Counted from the stretch's first letter, positions 1-6,236 are shown. The stretch: 6,455 bases of DNA from Methanobacteriota archaeon (GCA_018623995.1 JAAZUV010000081.1:1-6455); one strand, 5' to 3'. A program made the numbers and translations. The notes: a model not told the origin generated them from the letters alone.

Positions 1-1638
1 AGCGGAATTCTGATGGTTTGTTCATTTGGTGATCAAAACGACGTCGCAGTCTTCAGAGAACTTGGCCTTGCACCATTCCAAGCGATCGATTTGAACGGAT
101 GTATGACCTCAATCTCGGGTCCTCTTGAAGGGTTATCGGTCCTTGATGCCCGTGCAAAAGCCATCGAGTTGTTGGAAATGGAAGGTAACATCAATGCCAT
201 TGAAGAGCGACAGCAAGAAGTCCCTGTATCAGAGCGAGGAAAGAATCCTGTGGAGATCATCCTTCTGAAGGAATGGTACGTTCGTCAAACACACATGCAA
301 GACGAGATGCTCGAATTGATTGACCAGATTGAATTCCACCCACCGCGAAACCGACAGTTCTTGTTGGATTGGATGGATAACATTAGCATCGATTGGCCTA
401 TATCGCGACGACGATGGTACCACACTGAGATTCCGATTTGGTATAGCGAAAACGAGGAGCACATCATTGTTCCACCCGCTGGAACCTATGTACAACCTTG
501 GAAGGACGCACCTCCAGAAGGATCCAGAGTGTTGCAACGAGATTCAAGGGAAGATATTGGATTGTATTCCGAACTCGAAGAACAAATGGGACAAATCCGT
601 GGTGAGGAGAAAGTCTTCGACACATGGATGGATTCTTCCAACTCCAATCTGTTTGTCAGCGGGTATCTCAACCAACCTGACGTTTTCGAAAAGGCGTTCC
701 CGACAGCGTTACGTCCTCAAGGAAAAGAAATCGTTCGTACCTGGTTGTACTACACCCTACTCAAATCCGCACTGCTGCTTGAACAGCCTGGTTTCAAACA
801 CGTGTGGATTGATGGATTGGGCATGGACCCGTGGGGCAGAAAGATGTCCAAATCGCTTGGGAATGGAATCGATGCAGATAGTGTCCTAGAATGCGGTGCT
901 GGAGGACGAACAGGCTCCTGGAAGGTGCGAGGACCTGATGGTTCGGTCAGTCTCAAAGCAAACAAAATTGGCAGTGAGTGTTTCCGACTGTGGAAGGCAT
1001 GTGAAGCCCAAGTTGGAGATGACTTCCACATCAATCCAGAAGAAATTGAATCGAAGTACTTTGGTGTACTAACGAAGATATTCAACGTCGCCCGATTTGC
1101 CAGCCAGTTTGATTGTCCAGACGAGGAACCATCTGCACCGTATCCGATTGAAGATCGTTGGATTCAATCTGAGTTCGCAACCATGATGACAACCGTACAA
1201 ACATCCTGGGAAAACCTCGATATTTACACGGCCACACAGGCTCTCAAGACATTCGGAACTGGGATTTTACCATCACACTGGCTTGAAATGGCAAAGTCTC
1301 GGTTGTACGATGGTGATCAACATGCTGCTTGGACCATTCACATCATTCTACGTGATTTCCTCGCTGCATTCAGCCCAGTTTGCCCCTTCTTTTGCCACCA
1401 TATTTCGATGACACTCTACGGAACGAGCGCTGTTGATGTTGATTCCTTCCCCAAGCTACCATCGATCGATGTGGAATTGAATTCCAAAACTTCAGACATT
1501 GAATCGTTCAACAGTGAAGTTTGGAAAACGAAGAAAGAAAACGGCTTATCGCTGAATGCTGAGATTGAAGGCATTGTGATTCCAGATAGCCTCACTGGGT
1601 TCAGGGACACCCTCACTCGGATGCACAAATTACTCTGA
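1..1638 (+). CDS. valS: Valyl-tRNA synthetase, C-terminal part (5' end outside window)
   Basis: Class Ia aminoacyl-tRNA synthetase that charges tRNA-Val in the cytoplasm. The frame is open to base 1 (S-G-I-L before the first Met), and that stretch matches the end of the CP1 editing domain of archaeal ValS (MVCSFGD, family form xICTFGD). So 545 residues are present and the N-terminal HIGH half is missing. Visible in order: the WYVRQ segment (about residues 92-96), the WPISRRRWYHTEIPIWY block (about 130-150), the VFDTWMDSSNSNLF block (about 205-218), the KMSKS loop (281-285, GRKMSKSLGN), then an alpha-helical anticodon-binding domain to the end. There is no C-terminal coiled coil, as is common in archaeal forms. 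A Gly-rich insert of roughly 25 residues (about 297-325) sits where most relatives read GADALR. The stop is TGA at 1636-1638, overlapping the convergent dinB end by 9 bp. ValS is favoured over IleRS or LeuRS because of the DTWMDSS and FGD signatures. Confidence 0.93.
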   Translation, partial: SGILMVCSFGDQNDVAVFRELGLAPFQAIDLNGCMTSISGPLEGLSVLDARAKAIELLEMEGNINAIEERQQEVPVSERGKNPVEIILLKEWYVRQTHMQDEMLELIDQIEFHPPRNRQFLLDWMDNISIDWPISRRRWYHTEIPIWYSENEEHIIVPPAGTYVQPWKDAPPEGSRVLQRDSREDIGLYSELEEQMGQIRGEEKVFDTWMDSSNSNLFVSGYLNQPDVFEKAFPTALRPQGKEIVRTWLYYTLLKSALLLEQPGFKHVWIDGLGMDPWGRKMSKSLGNGIDADSVLECGAGGRTGSWKVRGPDGSVSLKANKIGSECFRLWKACEAQVGDDFHINPEEIESKYFGVLTKIFNVARFASQFDCPDEEPSAPYPIEDRWIQSEFATMMTTVQTSWENLDIYTATQALKTFGTGILPSHWLEMAKSRLYDGDQHAAWTIHIILRDFLAAFSPVCPFFCHHISMTLYGTSAVDVDSFPKLPSIDVELNSKTSDIESFNSEVWKTKKENGLSLNAEIEGIVIPDSLTGFRDTLTRMHKLL

Positions 1639-2778
1639 TTCATCAACAAAATCCAGTGTGGTTTGACGGGATTCCAATTCTTCGAGTTGCCCCAGTCGAA
1701 AACCGATGAGACGAATTTTTTCGTCCTGGTGGACGTTTTCTGCAAACAGTCTGCGGACTTGTCTTAGAAACACATCCGTATCATCCATGGCAACAGGTAT
1801 TGATCGCCCGTGCGTATGTGTTTCGAAGCCTGTGTATCGGATTTTGACTTCTGCAAGGCGACCCGCAATTCCTTCAGTTCGAGCCTTTTCCAACACAGAC
1901 TGCGTCAATTGTTCAAGAAGATCGAGGACATGCTCATGATCACTTTGATCGCTGGAAAATGTTCGCTCCTTGCCAATCGAGCGACGAGATCTTAGTGGAC
2001 TGACATCGTTGGATGTCAAACCCTCAACCACCCTTAACAACCAAGAAGCAAACCGGCGCGATGTCATGCGGGCAAGAGCAAGTTCACCCAATTCAACCGC
2101 CTCGTCCATGGTCGTCACCCCCCACTCTGAGAGAACATTGGCAGTTTTCGGACCAATACCTGGTACTTCTCTCACAGATCGAGCCTCAAAAAACTCTGAA
2201 ATCTCATCGGGAAGAACTCGATGAATACCGTTCGGTTTGTTCACTTCGGAGGACATCTTCGCGATGATTCGTGTTGGCCCGATTCCAAACGATGCCGTTA
2301 ACCCTACCTTCGCATGGATCGATCGTTGCAGTCTTCGTGCAAGCGCCATTGCTTCATCCCAATCCTGCTTGACAATCTCAGTAACATCGAGATAGGCTTC
2401 ATCGATGCTCGCTTGTTCAAATTTGTCTGAATCTTGCCTCAAAATCCTCATGACGCGTCGTGAAGCCATCGAATACAATGATCGAGTGCCACGAATGAAG
2501 CGAGCGGGGCCAAAAGGATGGCCGGGACATCGACGCCATGCTTCAGAAATTGGCATCGCAGACCGAACACCGTATTCTCTTGCAGCATAGTTGCATGTCG
2601 ATACAATGCCTCGGCCACGTCCCTGCATCGGATCCGACCCAATGATCAACGGTTCATCCTCAGGAAAGCCATGGTGAAGAATTTCGACAGATGCGAAAAA
2701 TGCATCGAGGTCGCAATGGATGATGATTCGCTCTTCACGCACACACCGATACACTTGTCGGCAGTGTTTGAAATTCAT
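1630..2778 (-). CDS. dinB: Y-family DNA polymerase IV (DinB/Dpo4-like)
   Basis: Error-prone translesion DNA polymerase, 382 residues, the usual length for DinB/Dpo4. The catalytic set is intact. The first motif, HCDLDAFFASVE (residues 21-32), gives metal ligand D23 and aromatic steric gate F28. SIDEAYLD (124-131) gives D126 and E127. The palm/fingers segment STCNYAAREYGVRSAMP follows the family closely. VPGIGPKTANVL (205-216) is the thumb helix-hairpin-helix, and the little-finger domain runs from about 260 to 365. The C-terminus carries QTTLDFV (372-378), a PIP-like clamp-binding motif. The start is the first ATG. A GTG at codon 13, directly before the conserved REERIIIHCDLD, is an alternative, but neither has a well-placed Shine-Dalgarno sequence, so the mRNA may be leaderless. 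The gene is divergent from the RecA-like gene across 73 bp and convergent with valS. The stop is TAA, 9 bp inside valS. Confidence 0.95.
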   Translation of the reverse strand: MNFKHCRQVYRCVREERIIIHCDLDAFFASVEILHHGFPEDEPLIIGSDPMQGRGRGIVSTCNYAAREYGVRSAMPISEAWRRCPGHPFGPARFIRGTRSLYSMASRRVMRILRQDSDKFEQASIDEAYLDVTEIVKQDWDEAMALARRLQRSIHAKVGLTASFGIGPTRIIAKMSSEVNKPNGIHRVLPDEISEFFEARSVREVPGIGPKTANVLSEWGVTTMDEAVELGELALARMTSRRFASWLLRVVEGLTSNDVSPLRSRRSIGKERTFSSDQSDHEHVLDLLEQLTQSVLEKARTEGIAGRLAEVKIRYTGFETHTHGRSIPVAMDDTDVFLRQVRRLFAENVHQDEKIRLIGFRLGQLEELESRQTTLDFVDESE

Positions 2779-2780
2779 CC

Positions 2781-2790
2781 TTCACTTTTC
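2781..2790 (+). promoter_or_regulatory. Shared 10-mer TTCACTTTTC, copy 1 (putative operator/promoter element)
   Basis: TTCACTTTTC lies in the dinB / RecA-like divergent spacer, 62-71 nt upstream of the RecA-like ATG and 2 nt ahead of the dinB ATG on the other strand. The identical 10-mer occurs in the same orientation relative to the gene it precedes at 6231-6222, 48-57 nt upstream of the small-protein/PolB unit. No clear TATA box is visible near either copy. A shared role is inferred only from the repeated placement. The T-rich composition makes chance or a general promoter function possible. Confidence 0.35.
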
Positions 2791-2808
2791 CATTACCCTC
2801 TGCAAAAA

Positions 2809-2829
2809 CACTGAGGTTTGGTTTCAGTG
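2809..2829. repeat. Inverted repeat CACTGA-N9-TCAGTG in divergent promoter region
   Basis: A perfect 6-bp inverted repeat (2809-2814 and 2824-2829) is separated by 9 nt. It lies midway between the divergent dinB and RecA-like start codons. Its symmetry and position suit an operator able to act on both genes. It could also be coincidental, since 6-bp repeats with flexible spacing are not rare. Confidence 0.3.
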
Positions 2830-2842
2830 ATTTGCAATACTT

Positions 2843-2848
2843 GGTGAG
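2843..2848 (+). promoter_or_regulatory. Shine-Dalgarno sequence (GGTGAG) of the RecA-like gene
   Basis: GGTGAG ends 3 nt before the ATG at 2852 (the GGTG core is 5 nt away). This supports that start codon and indicates a leadered transcript. It resembles the GGTGGAG in front of the polymerase gene. Confidence 0.55.
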
Positions 2849-2851
2849 ACA

Positions 2852-3688
2852 ATGCATCCAGTGGAACGACGACGTAGTGAATTGCGTATCCCTTCGACAG
2901 GCATCACCCTGCTCGAGGGGCCAGGATACTTTGGAAAAGATGGGCGATTACTCGCCCAACATTGGACGAGCATTCTTCTTTCGAAGGGGCATGCTGTGCA
3001 TTGGATTGATGGAGGCCATCGGTTTGATCCAAGCAGGTTCTTCCCTACTATGCGTTCACTCAATTGTCCAATTGAAGATGGTTTACGTCGATTGTACATT
3101 GGACGAGGATTCACCTTACATCAACTGCATGCACTGATTCAAAGGATACGCCATGAGGTTGCATTAACACAGGCATCGATGATTGTTGTCGATGGTATGC
3201 TTGCAATGTTTCTTGATGAACAAATCAAACGATTTGAAGCACGCTCCATTCTACGGCATTGCATGGCTTCGCTCGAAGAAGTGGGCCGAAACTGTCCAAT
3301 TGTTCTCCTCGATGGAAAGACGATGTCGCCCTTGCATCAACAACTCAAGCATACGATGCGACCTTATGTTCACCACCGATTGAAAGGAACATGGGGCGAC
3401 CGGAAGAAAACAACACTTCGGCTCACAAGCTCCACTGGAGTCTACGACGTGACGATGAAACAACCTAGTCGTGCAATAGCTCAACAGCAATTGAACCAGT
3501 TTACATCCAATGTTCCAGCCGAACAACTGGCGGCTCAAGCAGTTGCTCTTCCGACCAACCAAACGGAGCGAGAACCGACCATATTGCCCGCACAGCAAGT
3601 CGACGGTAGTGATCAACATCGATGCGCCGAAGTGGGCCATCCAGGTGTTCACATTCCCGTGCAAGAACAACACGTTGCAATGGATTAA
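2852..3688 (+). CDS. RecA/RadA-superfamily protein with degenerate ATPase site
   Basis: A 278-residue single-domain protein with the Rad51/RadA core but no N-terminal helix-hairpin-helix domain. In order: GPGYFGKD (23-30) in the Walker A position, with the usual Thr/Ser after Lys replaced by Asp; HWIDGGHRFDPSRF (50-63), which follows the RadA WIDTENTFRPERI strand but lacks the catalytic Glu; LYIGRGFTLHQLHALI (81-96), like the RadA segment after Walker B strand priming; ASMIVVDGM (108-116), the Walker B strand; and PIVLLDGKTM (149-158), the sensor-like strand. ATP hydrolysis is therefore probably lost or weak, and a structural or recruiting role is inferred, as for ImuA or other RecA paralogues. 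QQQLNQF (211-217) is PIP-like. From about residue 217 on, the frame runs antisense over the end of the convergent polymerase gene for 188 bp. That tail is polar and looks non-conserved, so the native stop may have been lost, or a frameshift or sequencing error may be present. RadB is the main alternative family assignment. Confidence 0.82.
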   Translation: MHPVERRRSELRIPSTGITLLEGPGYFGKDGRLLAQHWTSILLSKGHAVHWIDGGHRFDPSRFFPTMRSLNCPIEDGLRRLYIGRGFTLHQLHALIQRIRHEVALTQASMIVVDGMLAMFLDEQIKRFEARSILRHCMASLEEVGRNCPIVLLDGKTMSPLHQQLKHTMRPYVHHRLKGTWGDRKKTTLRLTSSTGVYDVTMKQPSRAIAQQQLNQFTSNVPAEQLAAQAVALPTNQTEREPTILPAQQVDGSDQHRCAEVGHPGVHIPVQEQHVAMD

Positions 3689-5894
3689 TGGCATCTTTTG
3701 TGCACACAACAAAACGTACCTTTGAAGCCAATTCCAAAGGATAACCGAGCGACTCTGAGCGCTGATAGGCCAACATGGCCACGGTTTGTGAGGAATTCGC
3801 AGTGGGCCTTCGAGAGATTCGTTGGGCAATGAGCAAATCCTTTGCGTGTATCTGATGGTGTTCAAGACGCTGCACTTCGTCGAGGAGGAGCCGTTGAATT
3901 TGGCATTGTACACGATAACTTGGAATGCCATCGACCAAATCATCGGCATCCGCCAGTATTTCCAACGCTCGTGTCTGGAGTTGAGCAACCCAAGGACACG
4001 TCGAATGTTGCCGTAACTCAAGGCCTCGAATCTTCATTCCCTTCTCGCCATATGCCCAATACTTCGTCAGTGAACCACCGCTGTGCATTCGACTTGGAAG
4101 AAAGGCGATGCAGCGGTACGTTGCTTCGTATTCAAGAGGAATGCCCGTCATTTTGTGCACATGGTTCGAGAGTTCCATCGCAGATTGATGCTGTTCTTCG
4201 AGAGAACGGCCCTCTCGATCACGGATCCAGATGGAATCGACAATGGCATGCAACACTTCCCAACCACGTTCTTGGGCACAATCGATGGTCTGCAAGAGAA
4301 GTTCACGAGCCCAAGCGCATATGGCTTCATGTGCTTCAATACGACCAAAACGAGCGTTTCGATATCCAGTGTAACCAAAACACGTTACAAGGAGCCACTT
4401 GAGAGCATTCTGTTGACGATCAGCGGCATCGCCCTTGATGACAATTTGCTGCTTAAGTTGACGACGTCGTTCGATGAGAGGTGCAACGACTCGACCGAGA
4501 AAACCGTGCCTGCGACCACATGTATGCGTCATTAATTCAGGGACCTGAAACGCATTTGAACAGTGTTGAGGGAAGGCAAGACTCGCTGATTTCCACTGCT
4601 GCTGTTGCAATTGAAACCGCTTCTTAGCTTCATCCGGGTGAAGAGGCAGTGGCGTAGTGTTCTTTGCTGGTTGACAACAACTGCAATTCAATGTCTCTGG
4701 AGAGATGTTACGTGTTGCAATGATGCTTGGAAAAAGACTTGCAAAATCGAGTTCGATGACATTGGCATAGACACCAGGTCGGCTATCCAAGTAGAGCCCT
4801 CCTCGATCGGATTGCAACAAATCCCATGCTGACTTGGTATCTTCAGGACGCGTCTTTTTCCACGGAACAAGCACACCATCTTCCATTGCTACTCGATATT
4901 GTATCGCACTGATGACCGAACCTGGAGATTTCCTTGATGCATCACTGATCCGTGTTGCAGAAACACGCGCAAGTTCGTACAGTCCATCGAGCCCCCCTTC
5001 TCGAAACATGAAACTTGACGACAGATCGATATGAATACGCCCTTCGAGTGGGAACTGAGGGTCGCTTCGCAACACTTGCCCATAGGACGAAAGAATCCTC
5101 GTTTGACCAATTTGTCTCAAAGGAGTCTGGTTTCGTCCAAGACAGAGCGCTGTATGTTTGGCTTCAACGTAGCGCAACAGATGTGGAAACCCTTCGGTAT
5201 TGCCACGCAACGACAGCACAAGATCGGGATCGTACGTTCGAAACCACTGTTCCAATTGTCGGAGGGATGTGGATTGCTGCAGAACAAAAGCAACTTGTGG
5301 CCCTGTGACGGCACCAGACGTATCGCATGGTGTAACGAGAACACGTATTGGCTGGCGACACAGCGTTTCTCCTTGACCATTCTGCTCGAGAACAACCTCA
5401 AGTCGACAACAACGCCAGTCACGTCGTTGAACGTCTCTTTCCAAGAGCGAGAGGTGGTTGTTTTCGAGACACACAGGTGAACCAATGGTCAATCGCTTCG
5501 AGGTGAGATACTGCTGTTCAGCTCGAACATCGACGGAATAGAGGTTGTATCGAACATGCTCACCACGAGCATCGATGTGTTCGGCGAGAGCGCGTAATGT
5601 TGCACACGATTCAAGTGTAAGTGCAAGCATACGTTCCGTATCGAAGGAACCCAATTCGGGTCGTTTTCTCTCAAACGCATAACGCTGCAAACCATATCGG
5701 ATCCAGATTTCTGGCTGCGACAACCACTCGACGAGATTCTCGAGGTCTGATGAACTTCCGGCGACATGCAGTGCAGGATGCCAAGGCTCACGAAATGAAA
5801 CAACGGAGCCTTCTTCCGTCACAATCCATACCAGCATTTCGAGTTGTGCTGAGCAAAGATGGGCGTCCAAAATCCAGCCACTAGTGCTGGTCAT
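3501..5894 (-). CDS. polB: B-family DNA polymerase, PolB2/Dpo2-like, exonuclease-inactivated
   Basis: 797 residues with the family-B domain order, close to the usual ~780. The start at 5894 is chosen because GGGTGGAG lies 6 nt ahead of the ATG; an in-frame ATG at 5978 would add 28 unconserved residues inside the upstream gene. Polymerase motif A is ELDFASLFPSII (D383 kept; the steric-gate Tyr of SLYPS is Phe388). Motif B is KWLLVTCFGYTGY (499-511), with the family's NSxYG altered to VTxFG. Motif C reads HAIVDS (549-554) instead of YGDTDS, so the first Asp is Ile551 but the catalytic second Asp553 remains. The exonuclease site is eroded: Exo I DIE reads RLE (164-166) and Exo II NxxxFD reads RxxxEG (230-235). 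The thumb retains KIRGLELR (621-628) and ends in VVRLEHWM, which matches the C-terminal PIP placement of Pyrococcus PolB (QVGLTSWL). A translesion or mutagenic polymerase is inferred rather than the replicase. It is probably co-translated with the small upstream gene. Confidence 0.9.
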   Translation of the reverse strand: MTSTSGWILDAHLCSAQLEMLVWIVTEEGSVVSFREPWHPALHVAGSSSDLENLVEWLSQPEIWIRYGLQRYAFERKRPELGSFDTERMLALTLESCATLRALAEHIDARGEHVRYNLYSVDVRAEQQYLTSKRLTIGSPVCLENNHLSLLERDVQRRDWRCCRLEVVLEQNGQGETLCRQPIRVLVTPCDTSGAVTGPQVAFVLQQSTSLRQLEQWFRTYDPDLVLSLRGNTEGFPHLLRYVEAKHTALCLGRNQTPLRQIGQTRILSSYGQVLRSDPQFPLEGRIHIDLSSSFMFREGGLDGLYELARVSATRISDASRKSPGSVISAIQYRVAMEDGVLVPWKKTRPEDTKSAWDLLQSDRGGLYLDSRPGVYANVIELDFASLFPSIIATRNISPETLNCSCCQPAKNTTPLPLHPDEAKKRFQLQQQQWKSASLAFPQHCSNAFQVPELMTHTCGRRHGFLGRVVAPLIERRRQLKQQIVIKGDAADRQQNALKWLLVTCFGYTGYRNARFGRIEAHEAICAWARELLLQTIDCAQERGWEVLHAIVDSIWIRDREGRSLEEQHQSAMELSNHVHKMTGIPLEYEATYRCIAFLPSRMHSGGSLTKYWAYGEKGMKIRGLELRQHSTCPWVAQLQTRALEILADADDLVDGIPSYRVQCQIQRLLLDEVQRLEHHQIHAKDLLIAQRISRRPTANSSQTVAMLAYQRSESLGYPLELASKVRFVVCTKDAINPLQRVVLARECEHLDGPLRRIDVDHYRRLAVRAIWSVLAPFGWSEEQLLEPPVVRLEHWM

Positions 5895-6174
5895 GGCCGT
5901 CTCCACCCAAAGACAAAATGTGTTGTTGGAGAGATGCAATACGTTGTTCAAGCGCTTGAATTCGTTCATGAGCGCCAAGAATCATCGACAAAAGCATCGG
6001 CCTCCACGCCTCGTGTGCAGGAAGCATTCCACCTGCTGCTCGACGCATTCGAACATCGTGGAGCATCGCATCAAAACGACAGCGATCCTCATGAGAGAGT
6101 GCACGCCGGTACGGTACGAGAATTTCGATCTCTTGTTCAACGCGTCCTCGCCAAGTCGGTACAGTTCGTCCCAT
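5881..6174 (-). CDS. Small helical protein of unknown function, paired with PolB
   Basis: A 97-residue protein that I do not recognise as a named family. It looks all-helical: an acidic-basic amphipathic helix around 9-22 (GRVEQEIEILVPYRR), a second helix at about 27-46 rich in Arg, Asp and Met, a third at about 54-66 (HEAWRPMLLSMIL), and a heptad-like stretch at 69-88 (HERIQALEQRIASLQQHIL) that could form a short coiled coil. The Gly/His/Asp tail is likely disordered. There is no signal peptide, membrane span or zinc-ligand set. Its last 14 bp overlap the polymerase start, and the polymerase ribosome binding site lies inside it, so the two are almost certainly one transcription unit. An accessory or adaptor subunit of the polymerase is inferred from this context only. 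The ATG at 6174 has no Shine-Dalgarno sequence, which fits a leaderless first gene. A later start is possible. Confidence 0.78.
   Translation of the reverse strand: MGRTVPTWRGRVEQEIEILVPYRRALSHEDRCRFDAMLHDVRMRRAAGGMLPAHEAWRPMLLSMILGAHERIQALEQRIASLQQHILSLGGDGHDQH
5901..5908 (-). promoter_or_regulatory. Shine-Dalgarno sequence (GGGTGGAG) of the polymerase gene
   Basis: On the minus strand GGGTGGAG precedes the ATG at 5894 by 6 nt, inside the last codons of the small upstream gene. It fixes the polymerase start and implies coupled translation of the two genes. Confidence 0.75.
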
Positions 6175-6183
6175 AGTGTTGGA

Positions 6184-6208
6184 ACAACGAACGCTAGGGA
6201 AGCGTTGT
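6184..6208. repeat. Nested palindrome upstream of the small gene-PolB unit
   Basis: A perfect inverted repeat AACGCT-AGGGA-AGCGTT spans 6190-6206. It is nested with a second perfect 6-bp pair, ACAACG (6184-6189) and CGTTGT (6203-6208). The two pairings share bases and exclude each other in RNA. The element ends 9 nt before the ATG at 6174, so it could be an operator near the transcription start or a hairpin that limits translation. It has no following T-run, so a terminator is unlikely. Confidence 0.4.
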
Positions 6209-6221
6209 GCGAACCCCTTCT

Positions 6222-6231
6222 GAAAAGTGAA
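6222..6231 (-). promoter_or_regulatory. Shared 10-mer TTCACTTTTC, copy 2
   Basis: On the minus strand this reads TTCACTTTTC, 48-57 nt upstream of the small-protein ATG and 5 nt past the stop of the SerA-like gene. It is identical to the copy ahead of the RecA-like gene. A common control element is one reading. The other is that the surrounding T-rich tract serves as the archaeal transcription terminator of the SerA-like gene. Confidence 0.35.
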
Positions 6232-6236
6232 AATGG

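Noticed and set aside
320..889. Open frame of 189 codons on the plus strand inside valS
   Set aside because: It lies wholly within conserved valS sequence in another frame, with shadow-type composition and no recognisable domain.
1711..1724. ACGAA-TTTT-TTCGT hairpin with a T6 run, a possible valS terminator
   Set aside because: It lies about 70 nt past the valS stop inside conserved dinB codons (DEKIRL), the stem is only 5 bp, and the T-run is explained by Lys/Ile codons on the other strand.
3251..4021. Open frame of 256 codons on the minus strand across the RecA-like/PolB junction
   Set aside because: It overlaps the well-supported RecA-like core antisense and the polymerase C-terminus in another frame, its sequence is Cys/Trp/Arg-rich, and no family motif is visible. 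It is a shadow frame.
3842..4535. Two plus-strand open frames (186 and 150 codons) antisense to polB
   Set aside because: They run antisense to the conserved palm and thumb of the polymerase, show no domain, and have no convincing start context.
5895..5978. Longer polymerase N-terminus starting at the ATG at 5978
   Set aside because: The extra 28 residues overlap the small gene fully and look unrelated to PolB N-termini, while the ATG at 5894 has a strong, well-spaced Shine-Dalgarno sequence.
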